NCBI RefSeq assembly: GCF_000002425.4
Contig: NC_037255.1
Coordinates: 5,834,063 to 5,898,062, forward strand
Source of the DNA: Physcomitrium patens
Taxonomy: Eukaryota; Streptophyta; Bryopsida; Funariales; Funariaceae
DNA: 64,000 bases
Direction of reading: 5' to 3'
Shown here: positions 1 through 12,100 of the stretch, one piece after another
Layout of the letters: each line of letters opens with the position of its first letter
Position numbering within the stretch: position 1 is the first letter of the stretch
Program-made: the position numbers and the translations under genes
Notes under the pieces: model-generated
Seen by the model: only the letters and a program-made list of their open reading frames with translations
What the model was told of the DNA's origin: nothing
Databases searched by the model: none

Positions 1-582
1 TACATACAAATAAAATTACAATAGGGAGTTTCAAACATGATACTTTTATAATATCAAATAACTAGGATTCAACACTTGATATTTCCAATATTACTCAAAA
101 TATCAAATTCAAATATCATCATTCAAACTTTATTACTCCTTGATATTATCCCCTAATTCAAACTTTATTACCTCCTAATTCAAAATTTATTATTCCTAAG
201 GAGGTGGAGGTGGATGATTTGGTAAGGTATCAAATGATATATCAAAATATCACAGGACATTTACGAAGTATCATAAATGAAATATCACCCAAAAAGGCCA
301 TGTTAAAAACCCCCTATTTGAAACGAAAATATCACGAGAATATTGTCAAGGTGGAGAATCTGCTTGATTCCAACAAGTATTTATTCATGTTATGGGGCGT
401 TAAGCTGAACATGTTTCGCAAATCTGACTGAAGCCTAGGATATCCGAACAAGATCACTCTTCTATACTTGAGAATCAATGATCATGCGTTGCAGTCTCAG
501 TTGTAGATCTCTTTGTAGTTTTGGCAATCAAATCATTGAAAGTCGACGAATACTTTGTGGTGGCGTCTCTATGTTCTATGGA
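1..582. other. AT-rich spacer downstream of the photolyase-hydrolase gene
   Basis: This stretch lies past the stop codon of the minus-strand gene that ends at 583. It is AT-rich. Around 121-198 a phrase beginning attcaaa and ending in ttattac or similar recurs about three times at 22-34 bp spacing, a small degenerate tandem repeat. The 75-codon open frame at 204-431 has no recognisable domain and no splice context, so I treat it as chance. The part nearest 583 probably holds the 3' untranslated region and poly(A) site of the gene. Confidence 0.6.
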
Positions 583-3500
583 TCACTTCGTTTTGTTGAC
601 CCGTGCACTTTCGAGGTCCTCGATGATCAGTTTTAATTCCTCCTTGATGATCTCTGCAGGCGTCGCAGGCGCATCATCTGTGGCGTTGGCCATGCCCGAA
701 GAATTCGAACTAGCTTGGTTGTCACAAGAAGCTAGTCCCCGTTTCACGAATTCGTCGATCAATGTGTTCACTTCTTCTGGAAGCTCATCATGGGGGCAGT
801 GCCCTGTAAAAAAATCGAGGTTCACGACACTAGCCTTCAAGCTCGACATTCTTCACGAGACTTTTGACCAATCGACACAGCCAAGTGCTCAACATGCTCA
901 ACATGCTTGGAAACATTTGAAGGTCGAATGCCGGTGTAGAGCATCAATACCAACATACCTGAATCCAGATACTCCACGCAGACGTTGGAACAGAAAGCTT
1001 GCAACATTTCTGGCCTTTTGGTGTTCTTTTGCAGTGGATCATTCTTTCCCTGCGCACCACCATTGACGAAAGCATATGAACAAAACGTAATAATAGCCAG
1101 TTTCGTCGTTCATGAAAATTAGGGATTCAAAATCACAGAGGGTGTTGCAGAAATCGAAAGTCCTCTACTATACCTGAATGCAAAGCACATTGCCCTTGTA
1201 ACGGTCTAGGAAGAAGTTGAGAGGCAACGGCGCTTTCAAGAGAAAGACGCTCTCCAACACAGCTGTATTACCAGGATCATACGACTGTCCCAAGCTAAGG
1301 TGAACAACTACCTCATGAACTTGAACGAAAAAACAGTTCAGATGCATCACGAAAAATTGAGTTCCACACTCATGGAAAGCAGAGACTCCAAAAAAGAATT
1401 TAACCGCAAAAGGATACACCGCGCTTTACTTCTTCCAGCAGCCACTTGTCTACTCTTGATGGTTGCTATTTATGTCACAATTCAAGGGACAGGATTGTCA
1501 GCTCCTCACATCAGCTTAGGAAACCCAAAACTATAACTGTTGCAAATCAGTTTCAAATCTTTGAATACAGAGCTCTGTAAGGATATCCTGGCAATCCAGC
1601 AGAGATGAGAACCTCACTTTCGGATAGCACCTCGTAAGCAATTTGTCGCTCGAGCTCTGTAGGTAGAATAATAGCAACTTCGACAACGGCTTCGCTATTG
1701 GAGAGCTCTCTCCCGGCTGCAAAACCATCGCGAAAAAGAGAAGGGCCGTCACTGGTTAGTCACCGCTGCAGACGCGAAACCGGCCTTGATGTAAGGAAGA
1801 GAGAAACTAAGTCCGAGGCTCGGAATAGAACTATAAATACCTTCTGGTAAGTGAGACCTTTGTAATCTGGGATCACCTTGCCGGCAGTATTCAGCAACAC
1901 CAACGATGACACTAAAGAGGGCCACAAGCCTGCCACAACAGTGGTTGTGAAACCCCCGATCGAATTTCCAGCCAAGACGACAGGCTGTTTCACAACCTCC
2001 ACAATGAAGTCGCGCACAAGCTCCGCCCACACAAGCTCCGTGTAGGTCATGTTGGGCTTCTCAGAGCGGCCGAAGCCTATCAAGGTTAAAGCATATACCC
2101 GATAGCCTTTATTCGCCAGACCGCGGAGGTTATCACGATAGTGTTCCCAAAACGCTCCAAATCCGTGCACCAGAAGCACTGCAGGCCCATCTTCATTTCC
2201 CATCGCCGAGTACTGAATGTGATAGCCCTTCCATCGCCACGCACTGACATGAAAGCCCTTCTCACTCGCTTGCAGTTCGCTCTTTCTCTGCAACAGGTCG
2301 AACCACTGCAACGAAACCAAAGAGTCTGTCACTATTCCAATCTCTCTAAGAGCTAGACACAAAGCGAGAGCTTGAGAGTGGTGTTACGGGTATTCAAGCT
2401 CATCACCTCCATAGCCTTGACGTCACCAACTGCGTTTCCAACTGTAAAAGTTGAGAAGCCGAATGGAGACAAACGACCACCGTTTCGATCTCTCTCATAC
2501 TGCAGCGCCTCAAATATCACTCTTCTCCGTGAAATTGTTCCTAAAGCCAACGAGCTAGCGAACAGTTTTCGGAAGGAGGCACCGGGCTTCTTCTCCATCT
2601 CCCATATGTGTTCGTATACACTGCCAAATCGCCAAAAACGCCAAGATTAAGGATAGATTGCAACATCAAGCCCATGTTCTTCAACTGAACAGGCGAGTGT
2701 TAAACTCACGCTTTGTAATCATCTCTATTTGTTGGCTCCAGAAATCTCAGATATCCTTGCAGGACGTTCAACGCCCCGGTAGCGCCCCCTTTGATGAAGT
2801 ACTCCCCGATCACCTCCTCCTCCTCTACATCTAGGCCCTGCTTCTTCAACAAGGACGCTTGAGGGCCCTCCAGAATATACTCATCTCGCCACTTCAATAC
2901 ACTTTTGAAGGGACTGTACTCAGCTGACGAGACGCCGTTTTTGCTTGACGATGGGTTGCTGGCCTGCGGAAGCAGACTTTCACCTGGTTGCGACTGAGCT
3001 GCTTTTAAGGTTTCCCACCACGGATTTTTTCTTCGAATGGCTTCGACACTCTCAGTGAACTCCTTGAAATCTGGTAAGGAGCCTGTATCTGTCAGACCCT
3101 CAGGTAGACCCGGGAATTTGGCCGGTGAAGGCAGCGGGGCAAGAGTTCGAAGGCCGATACGTTGGAACGCCTGGTAATTGTCGGGTATGGACGCAGATTC
3201 CTGAATTACCGACAGATCAGAGAAGCTGTAAACATCCTACTCTATTTGTCAGGAAGTTTTTGAGCAATTAACAAGACTCAGGACTAGGATTGTTTAGTGC
3301 GACATTCATACTGGAGTGTCATATAGCGGCGCGCTCCATTGATCAAGCTCAAGTTTGGTTTCGGAAATCGATGATGGTTCCTCCTTCTCCAAGGATTCGA
3401 GAACCGAGTGGACTGTACGTTGCCAAGTGGATTCAACTTCCTCCTCAGTGATAATACTCGTTGCTCCGATCTGGAACCGGGCTCAAGGAAGATGATTCAA

Positions 3501-4500
3501 TGTCAATTTCGGCAATATGCAACAAACGCCACAGCCCGGCAGCATGAAACTCTGCAATAAAAATGGTTACAGGAATTGAAATCGAATAATGAATGCATAC
3601 CTTCTGAGCGAGACGACTTAACACATGTTCAGTTCGTGCCGTCAACACGATCAGATCAGAGCCGAGCAATCGCAGCTCCTTTCGAAGGTCGGAAACAGCA
3701 TCACACAAGCTTTCTAGCAGCTCCTTCGACCAACCTGCACAGATGAACTCCAAATTGCAGCACTCCCACTGAAAGTCATTTACACCTCTAATTACGAATT
3801 GCTTTACCACATATGGTCAAGGCGTACACATGCTAATCTGATGCCAGGACGTTGATGACTACATTACTGCAAATCTGTAGGGTATGGAATCAAATGCTGT
3901 TCTCGGAACACAGGTACCCAAATATCGACTAAGTTGTGGACCAAATGTTTCACAAATTAGATTAGCACAGTTCAATAAAATTACGCACTCTCTTGACGAC
4001 TAAGATTTAAACAGAGAACTGATTCAAAGGGTGGCTACGAACATAAATGTGGCGACGAAGGACTAACCGGCGCAGACATATGGATCAAAAATGTAGACGG
4101 GAAGCACACGCTTGTACGCAGAAGCGGCAGCCACACCCGGATGATCGTCCAGACGTAAATCATGCTTGAACCACAGAATCGCGGTGTCTTTGGAGGAGCT
4201 GGCACTAACTCCATTACCCACTGGGCCAGCTCTAGGACTAGCGTACGACTTCACGGATTGCCCGTCTCTTCTCAAGCTGTTCTTTGGTGCTCTAAATTCT
4301 GCTAAGTTCATGGACACCGAAAGATTCTCACATTGGTGCAACGACTCTGCAGAATTCGAAGCCCTTGTTTTCCAATGAGAACATGCGATGAAGTCGTAAC
4401 ATTGCACCTGCTCAATTGGCTTCAATCTAACCTGTCCAGCGCCGCTGAGTGCTGCTTGCAACGAGCTGGCTATGGTGGCGGCCATGGTGAGCCCAACCAT
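583..4500 (-). CDS. Photolyase-like / alpha-beta hydrolase fusion protein (11 exons, 833 aa)
   Basis: Exons on the minus strand, in order: 4500-4068, 3734-3601, 3470-3312, 3236-2710, 2620-2407, 2305-1841, 1716-1618, 1465-1418, 1284-1174, 1049-959, 803-583. All introns are GT-AG and the phases join to 2,502 nt, 833 codons plus stop. Residues 1-105 look like an organelle transit peptide. Residues 106-240 are a DNA photolyase N-terminal (antenna) domain starting TAILWFKHDLRLDDHPG. Residues about 390-475 match only the first part of the photolyase FAD domain. Residues from about 515 are an alpha/beta hydrolase with oxyanion HGFG (H536), nucleophile elbow GNSIGG (S604), acid GKNDP (D734) and base SGHCPHDE (H762), a complete triad. 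The architecture is that of the plant photolyase-hydrolase proteins such as Arabidopsis At4g25290. Substrate and function are unknown; a hydrolase of plastids is my inference. A second ATG at 4485 has the better start context (ACCATGGCC), so the true start may be five codons downstream. Confidence 0.9.
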
Positions 4501-5300
4501 GCAACTTCACATGCACCGAATTCTACAAACTCCCCAACAATCACACTGATTTCCCACTGCAGATTTTTCCAGCTGCGGTACGCTCTACACCTCGAGAATC
4601 TTCTCCGAAAGAAAGTTGCCACTGCGCCGAAGCTTGAGAAACAGGCTACTGAGCTACAATTTCTACGTCCGCGCGACGTCGTCACCACAAAAGTCCGAAA
4701 TCAGCTTCGAGGCATTGAAATTCCAGTCCACTCAGGAGGTTAACCAACACCTGGTCTCCCGATTGGCGTGATCACCTTCGAGCACGTCACCACTGTGGCT
4801 GCGGCCGAACACAAACCCCCCGCTCCAGCCACAGCAATGCGCTTCCGCAGCATCGGCATGTCGACCAGTGGAGCAGAATCCATCGTCGAACGTCGATCGG
4901 GAAAAGGCAGCACCGCGTCGATGAATGGTTCCGATGCGTCTCGCGGGTGCGCGCGAGCAATCGATCAGTCGATCCATCTCCATTACTTTCAGTTCCATCT
5001 AGACCAATTGTTTGTTGCGGAGTGTGCATCATCTAGTCAATGCATCCAGAGGATGTCCCAAAAAGAGAGGGGTTTTCCTGGCGATGGTTGCAGCGACATC
5101 GATGTGTCCATATCCAGAAAGCTGGAAGAGGGGGGCGGCATTGGTTGTGAGTCTGCATATCCAATGGTTGTCAATCTCACAGCCTGGATTCTCTCCAATC
5201 AGTGTGGCCCATCGTCTTCCTGTCGAGTGAGATCTATTCTGGCTAATAGGGGGGTCAAACTTAGAAAATATCAGTAGTATTGCAGCTTTCAAATAACACA
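4501..5300. promoter_or_regulatory. Leader and promoter region of the photolyase-hydrolase gene
   Basis: This 0.8 kb is much less AT-rich than the spacer to its right. It carries several short overlapping open frames on both strands, none with a recognisable domain or codon pattern. The frame running into the gene at 4688-4470 begins at GTG, not ATG, and contains no internal ATG, so it is not a convincing upstream ORF. I read the stretch as the transcribed leader plus proximal promoter of the minus-strand gene. No TATA box could be assigned with confidence. Confidence 0.45.
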
Positions 5301-6270
5301 CCGCCATCTCTCAGGGACCTGCCGTTCTTGTCTAAAGAATGTTGCTGATTTGCTGCTGAAATCGGACTTTAGTTCAATGTGTGGAGACCATAGTAAGTGG
5401 TGCAAACCTGCTGCTTGAACATGGTTGGAGGATGGGACATGAGATAGTTCAACAAGAAGCATGACATTTGGCAACCAAAGTTTTGTCATCAATGTATTGA
5501 GCGTGTGATGCCTAAGCATACAATTGGTTGAGCTCTTAGAACTTCAAGTCATTAAACCAACAAGTTAGTAAAAATAATATAACTTTAACAGTTGCTGATA
5601 GAAATGAGATGTGTCAATGTTGAAGACATAGATTTTTGTTATTTTTTTTTTTTAATTTGGTGTAAAACAATTGTTTTTATTTATTTGAAACCAAAGTTAC
5701 TTAGCTAAAATTTTAAAATACCAAAAAATCACAAATTTTAGGATAAAAATTTATATACAAATTGACATTTTAAAAAGATGAATGTTTTTCTTGCTATCAA
5801 ATGTTAATGTTTTATTTATTTTTATTTTTATTTTTTTAATAAATTTGAAATTAATTAAAAACTAAAATTAGCTTATTTAAAAATATTATCATTAAATAAC
5901 TTGTAATGATTTAAATAAGTGATTTTATCATTCTAATAAAGATAAAATATATCAAATTTCAAAATGTTGTTATACATTTAAAGGTAGAGAAATGTAATTT
6001 TTTGAGATAGTGATTATATTTATGTATATTAATTTAGAATGCTAAAAATTATTATAAATAGTAAATACTTAATTTTAATTATCATTAGATAACTCTTTAA
6101 ATAGATTGAATAGGAACTAAATCCATAAAATCTAGAATTTAATAATAGATAATTGAATATTAATATTTTTTATTATTTGATAGATTGTATATAACTAATT
6201 GATTTTTTTATTGGATCTTATATTTAAAAGATGTAACACATCAAAATATATATTTTTTATAATTTTGTAG

Positions 6271-6272
<2 letters not shown>

Positions 6273-6317
<45 letters not shown>
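6273..6317. repeat. (TA)n microsatellite
   Basis: About 22 uninterrupted TA dinucleotides ending at tatgcat. It is a simple repeat likely to vary in length between individuals. Confidence 0.9.
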
Positions 6318-6320
<3 letters not shown>

Positions 6321-7103
6321 TCTAAATTAAAACTACAAATGAAGAAAGTTGTAGTACATATGAAAAAAAGAAATGTAATTAATTTTAAATTGCAATTATA
6401 ATTTTTCTTTAAGTTTTTCTATGTACTACCTAATTAAATTTATTAATAATAAATCTTAATAATTATTAAATTTTAATTATTTAAATTTATTTGCATACAA
6501 TTTCTAAATAATAAATTACAAATGAGCTTTTTGTCATTACAATTAAATTCTTGTTATTCCTAATTATAGATTGTTTTAAAATTTTAGTGCAAAATCATTA
6601 GATAAACATAGAAATTTTTGAAATAGCATTAAAAGATGTAATATTATCAAAATAAAAATAATCTCTTTCATAAATAATTGTGAAGTTCATGATGACTTCA
6701 TGGACACACTAATACATAACTAATAAGATTAGAAACAACTTATTAGAATTAAAATCCTTCTCAGATCCATTATTTTTTTGTTTTTGCAGGACTTGTCTAT
6801 TATTAAATATTATTTTATGTTAAAAAAATAAAATTTTTGAAAATATTTAAATAAAAAAGTTTAAAATTGGTTTATATAATATTATCCAAGAAATTTTCCA
6901 ATAATTTTGTGATATTTACAAGAATTCATGCAATCTCTTGAGTTTTCTTAATCTATACACCTTGTAAGATTTTTATTTCTAATTTATTATTATTATAATA
7001 TAATAAATGAACTTAAATTTGTAACTATTTAAAAAAATATTAATTTTTTTGTATAAAACTAGTGATAAATTGTGATACATAGCTTAGTAATTGTGATATA
7101 TAG

Positions 7104-7106
<3 letters not shown>

Positions 7107-7134
<28 letters not shown>
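7107..7134. repeat. (TA)n microsatellite
   Basis: About 14 TA dinucleotides, followed by tacatacatatata, which suggests a decayed extension of the same run. Confidence 0.9.
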
Positions 7135-7139
<5 letters not shown>

Positions 7140-7463
7140 CATATATATCCAAAGAAATTTTACATGATAAATATTAATAGCTATTATATATTAAAATATA
7201 TTAGATCATATATTATTTTATCTATTATATATAACAACTTGGATATAAGATAAAAAGATAAAAAAGCCTTCTCATTCGCTGAATAAGAAAACAAGAGAAC
7301 AAGAGAATATGAATGGATGGCAATGCCAAAGATTGGAATGGCATGGGTTTGTTCTAGTGTTATACAAGTCAAAAGTCCTGAAATGATTATGAATGTGAAT
7401 TATGGTTTTTACTAAAATATTTTTTTAAAATCACATGAATTTTTATTTATTAATTATACTTCA

Positions 7464-7492
7464 ATTTATTTATTTATTTATTTATTTATTAT
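7464..7492. repeat. (TTTA)n microsatellite
   Basis: About seven TTTA tetranucleotides, immediately before the change from AT-rich spacer to more balanced, gene-like composition at about 7500. Confidence 0.85.
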
Positions 7493-7500
7493 TTTATAAT

Positions 7501-9111
7501 TAGAGTGGAACTTAATGGTGTGGATGTTACGGTTAAGAAGCACATGAGATCCTACAGTTGTGTAACCTTTTGCCGCCTTGCAGTTTCCAGTGGCACTCAT
7601 GACCGATCCGAGGTTCTTGACCTAATAAAGCAAGCAGGCGACATTTCAATGCAGGAGGAGCAACAACAAGATGTCGAAGCAATCAGGAAAAGACTTCTCT
7701 CTTCTCGGACACGTGCATTATGCAGCACAATCTTTTAATTGAGCGTCACAGTTCTGTAAGTTGACATCAGAACTGCTTCGCAATCATTCTTACGATGCAC
7801 AAGGCCATGAGAAGGGGATGGCTGTGGTGACTAGGATTGCTTGATGCGTTTATAATCTGTTGATCAATTTGCAAGAAAGTTTTGGCGTCGCAGAAATTTT
7901 TAAAGCAAGTAATTAACTGGATTTGTGATTGATGTATACGTCTAAATAATCAATCGTTGTTTTTTTTGTTTTATGTTTTTTGTTTTGTTTTGTTTTGTTT
8001 TTTTTTTGTTTTCCTGTATTGATAGGATGTGCTAATTGTGGAACTTTGCATCTATATGCAGGAGTTCAATACTGTGACGAGAGTCCAATGTTGCTGTGAT
8101 GAGAATCATGGCAGGGGAGATGGTTGAGGTGCAGTGTTGACGGGTATCTGCGGGATTTGGTTAGAATGGAAGCCAGAATGGCGGTCAACACGTCGTTGAC
8201 AGATATGAGAGAAAAAGAATGAGTTGAAGCCCGGCATGGTTCGAGGTGACTGCCTCGGCTGTTCTGTTCTTGAAAATGTGAACTTCTGTTGAATGTGCCA
8301 AGAAAAGCAGGAATTGATTGGCACCATGTCACACGGTGTCTATGAAGTTGCCATTTTGAATATGCCACCGGCCCCGAAGAAATTCTGTCGAAGCCATTTG
8401 CCGGATGCTTCAGCATGCAAAACCACTGTTGTCTGACGTCGGCAATGTCCGGTTTATTGGACAATTCCTCTGATTGATGTGACCGATTTGATGAGAAAAA
8501 TGAGGGGAGAACAGTTGGAAGTCTATAGCAAGTGGCGCAGACGCGTTTGAATAAGCGTGCTATGAGCCAATTTTCGCCTGGCGTTTGAGTTCCCACGACG
8601 GCCTGCAAATGCCGTAAGTCCTTCAACCTTTTGCTTTTTGATTATTTCTTGGTATCTGAATTGTTCACTCTTCAATATATTGAACTGTGATTCAATTCTT
8701 ACATATTTATTGTACTCCTTATTAAGCTTTCTGCAGTACAATATGTGCTGATAATGGCCGTTTGATTAATTCTGGCGATTGAGGGCGGCTCGTAACCAGC
8801 AGTGTAAAACCTACCTTTTTTTAGCTCGAAACTGGGATGGCAACCCCTAATTGTGTTGGGATCCATTCTATTGTAAGCGAGGATAATAGCCACTCTTCAT
8901 GAAAATCTTTTGCTTGCCAGTGCCTACTGAAGTGCATTCTATCATAGAATCAAGTGATTTGCGCTTGCTCTAATGGTTGCGGGATCCACTTTCTTTAAAA
9001 AAGAAACTTTACCTTTTCATTATATACTGCATTGGTTACGAGTGCATGTGATCACCTCGGCTGTATGAGAGCAGGGACAACAATGGAGAAGGTCAAGGTC
9101 AAGGGTTGGCA
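7501..9111 (+). promoter_or_regulatory. 5' region of the large plus-strand gene; possible leader exons
   Basis: Composition here is gene-like. A 78-codon open frame (7505-7738, opening at GTG rather than ATG) contains an acceptor-like ttgcag near 7580. A near-perfect donor gtaagt follows at 7757, another gtaagt at 8613, and an acceptor-like atatgcag precedes 8062. These suggest one or more leader or amino-terminal exons of the downstream gene, but I could not join them to it in frame. A 186-codon antisense frame at 8066-8626 has no recognisable domain. Upstream of the proposed ATG at 9112 there is an in-frame TGA near 9047, so any extra coding exon would need an acceptor between about 9050 and 9111. 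Confidence 0.4.
7961..8014. repeat. T-rich (TTTTG)n low-complexity tract
   Basis: Alternating runs of T and single G resembling TTTTG pentamers, lying within what may be a leader intron. It would also act as a pyrimidine-rich tract for the acceptor-like atatgcag about 45 bp downstream. Confidence 0.7.
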
Positions 9112-12100
9112 ATGTTACGACTGGAAGCTCGCAGATACAAACGAGAGATGCAACAAATTTGGAAGCGACGTGAGCTTCATGAACAGAAAAAATATATCGC
9201 CTCCCCGTCCTGTGAAAATTCATCAAGATTTCATGATGACGGTTGGAGTTCCTCGAACATCTGTTCGCCTTCTACAGCAACAAGTGGCACTCTGATTTTT
9301 AGGAATCGGTGAGTCACCGCAGTAGTAGGACTTTTGGCAATAGTGCAGCATGTTGATGTACGATGATGCATTCATATGCTTACAACCATTCGATTTCTTA
9401 TTAGCGACAGGCATGTGCTTCACCCGAATTCTTTTCTTTGTGGTATTCACTCTTGTAGTTGGAAGTAGCTTCTAATGCTGCATCTTACTTCACACATCAG
9501 TTGCAGGTGCTGGCCTCTGGCATCATTTCCTCCAAGTGTTGCACGTTGGTGTTGAACTTTTAATCATTTGATGACACAAGCGGGCTAATTGACCATTACA
9601 ACACTTAAATTACAAGTCCGCTCTATTGTTGCTCACAAGTTACGTGCCTATTTCTTGCATTAGGGAGGATGGCGCCATTTCGCGTATTGGGCAACTGGCT
9701 ATCGTGGACGAGGGAACCCAAACTGATATCCCTTCTACGAGTGGGATTCGGATTGAAACAAAGAAAGCTCAACTTGACGAAGTCGGGGTTCGAAGCATGC
9801 TAGAAAGCAGGACGGATCTCTCTGAAACCAGGGACATATCAAAACTAAGGATTTGTAGCAGGCATTGTGACGAACTAAGGAGTAGAATTACCCAAGAAGC
9901 AGCATGCGAATGCCTCGCCGACACAGCAGTTCGTGTTAACGCTGATGTGGTGTTCACAGCGAAACCAAAACGAGTTTTAGTGGGAGGTCAGATGGAGACC
10001 TCGGATTTCTGTTTTTCCAGAGCACATGATCTAGATGGAAATGGGATTGTTTTAAACGCATCTACAAATGCAGCAAGTCCGAATGGAAGTTTGGAAAATA
10101 TCCCGAAAAGCATTGACCCCGTCCAGTGCTCACCAACCGGGTTGATGTCCTTGGTCTACCCTGTGCCTCAACGCGACAATGCCTGTTCGCCGATCCATAA
10201 TCTCCATGGATGTGGTGCAAGTTTTAGAAGTCTTCCAACCAAAAATAGTAGTACAACTCCCACGAAAAATCTCTCGTTGCAACTCGGCAGGCTGGAACCT
10301 GAGAGAGCTTGGAGTGTCCCTCCACCAACATTGTCAAGCCAAATTTCGACGCCTCAACCCGAAGCCTCGTTGGGTACAATTTTAGTCCATGAAAAATTGC
10401 AATGTCACAGAATAATTTTAATCAAAATGTTTATACAACCTATCGTTGAATTTTGGTGCGATTTCTGAGGAAATGGGAAATCTTGATTTAGAAGATATCT
10501 TACATGCTCTTGACCACAGTATCTGTTGGAGCATTCATGACAAACTGCCATTTACACTTATACAATATGTTCAGGATTTTTAGAAGGTGGACGCAAGCTG
10601 CCTGCTAATTGCAAGGCCAAATTATGATTCGAGCAATTGAATTATGAATTAATGGCTACCATCAGTCTCTTTTTCTTTATCAAATTTGATTACTATTTTC
10701 CCCTTAAGCAGTTGATACCAAGGCTAGAATTAACACGTCGAACTTTTCTGCAGAAATAAGTGGATGTAAGCGAGTACATAACGAATTGACTGAAGAAGGT
10801 GGAATGGCTGCAAAGTTGGCTACAAGGATAAAACAAGCTCTGTGTGTAAGATGCTTTGGTGAAGCTCTTTTTGGTGATATTTGCTGAGTACTTCTTGTTT
10901 GAATTCAACGATATTTAACGACGTGAATCATAAGCATGGGCCTCGGGGTCGTACACAGGACGTGTTGGTCTAATTAAAAGTGATTCAATTCCATGAATAA
11001 GCTGAAGGACTTCCATGAGGGTCAGGATGATTGCCAAATCTTCAATTCCCGTGAATTGTGAATTAATCATCATCTTTCGCTGTGATCAGCGGAAACTGAT
11101 AGACCTCTGTGTCGTGATGTGTGCCCGTTATGGAACACTTTGCCTTGCCTTGTATCAGTTAATTTAATTGTTTGTTTACAATGGCGGAGGTGAATATCGA
11201 CTGATTGATTAATCCCAAGAAGTTAATGCTTTCAAGTCCTTGGTAAATCTAACTTGTTCCTGTCATGTCGCTGTTTGCGTCCAGGCAATCAATGGAAAGG
11301 CAGATTCTCGTTCCTCGAACTCTACTTCAAGCGTTTCGGGTCAAGCAATTCAGAGTATCAAAGGTTGTAGTTTTTTTCATAAAGACGAATTTCCTGAGAT
11401 GAAATTCTCAGAAGAACCAGACAAAATATGTGATGGGAGTGGGGCTTCGAACAACAAGGATCTATCAGTATGCAATATCTGCTTGCCAGATATATGTGAA
11501 CATTCCTGCAGAGTTCCTGTGAGCTCACAAAACCTTATCAAGAGTACCCCACCCAGTGACGCAGACATATACTTTCAAAATGTTATTGCTGCTCTCTCCA
11601 ACGACCGACATGCTCCACATAATCGTTCAGGGAGTAGTGCTGCAGGGAAGGTGAGTTCTGCACAAGCTGTAAGAAAAACTCACCGCAGTGCAGAGGCTAC
11701 TATTAGGGCCAATGTGAAGTCATGTGGAGACCATCACGCTACTCACCAGGCTGATGTAATGAACGATTCTATGAAGATTGATATGCGTCAATCTGAGAGT
11801 AGCCATGTGAAGGAGAAACAAAAGTTGTTATCAAATGTTCGAAAGCTTCAGCAAGTTGCGGAAACAGCGAAAAGGCTATACACTGATCTCGTTGATTGTG
11901 CGTATGACGACCTCAGATCTTCCACGGATTGTGGAAACATGGTTATCCGTAAGAATGAGGGTGGTTCTGGAGATATCTCTAAGTGTCCCCGGCTCCACAG
12001 CGAGGTTTTTGCTTCGACAGAATCAACTTCCGCAAATGGAGCAAATAGTACATCTGCAGGTGATAACCAAGGGTGTGGAAAGTGTCATGTGTCCCTGCCT

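Larger units (their letters stand above)
5301..7500. other. AT-rich intergenic spacer
   Basis: Very AT-rich non-coding DNA separating the divergent photolyase-hydrolase and large plus-strand genes. It contains two long (TA)n microsatellites and a (TTTA)n run near its right end. I see no open frame with protein-like content, no recognisable retroelement domain and no clear terminal repeats. Composition resembles the decayed transposon DNA further right, so very old transposon remains are possible but not demonstrated. Confidence 0.6.

Noticed and set aside
521-1066. 181-codon plus-strand open frame
   Set aside because: It opposes the last two exons of the photolyase-hydrolase gene, whose minus-strand residues (SGHCPHDE and the Asp-bearing exon) are clearly conserved. 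It is a shadow frame.
4470-4688. Apparent 72-codon upstream ORF overlapping the photolyase-hydrolase start
   Set aside because: It opens at GTG and contains no ATG, so there is no normal initiation codon.
6273-7134. TA-rich tracts as a replication origin or matrix attachment site
   Set aside because: Simple (TA)n slippage explains them. Nothing else in the sequence supports a specific function.
8066-8626. 186-codon minus-strand frame as a gene
   Set aside because: No recognisable domain, no ATG-context or splice support, and it lies where plus-strand splice signals occur. Kept only as a note in the 5' region.
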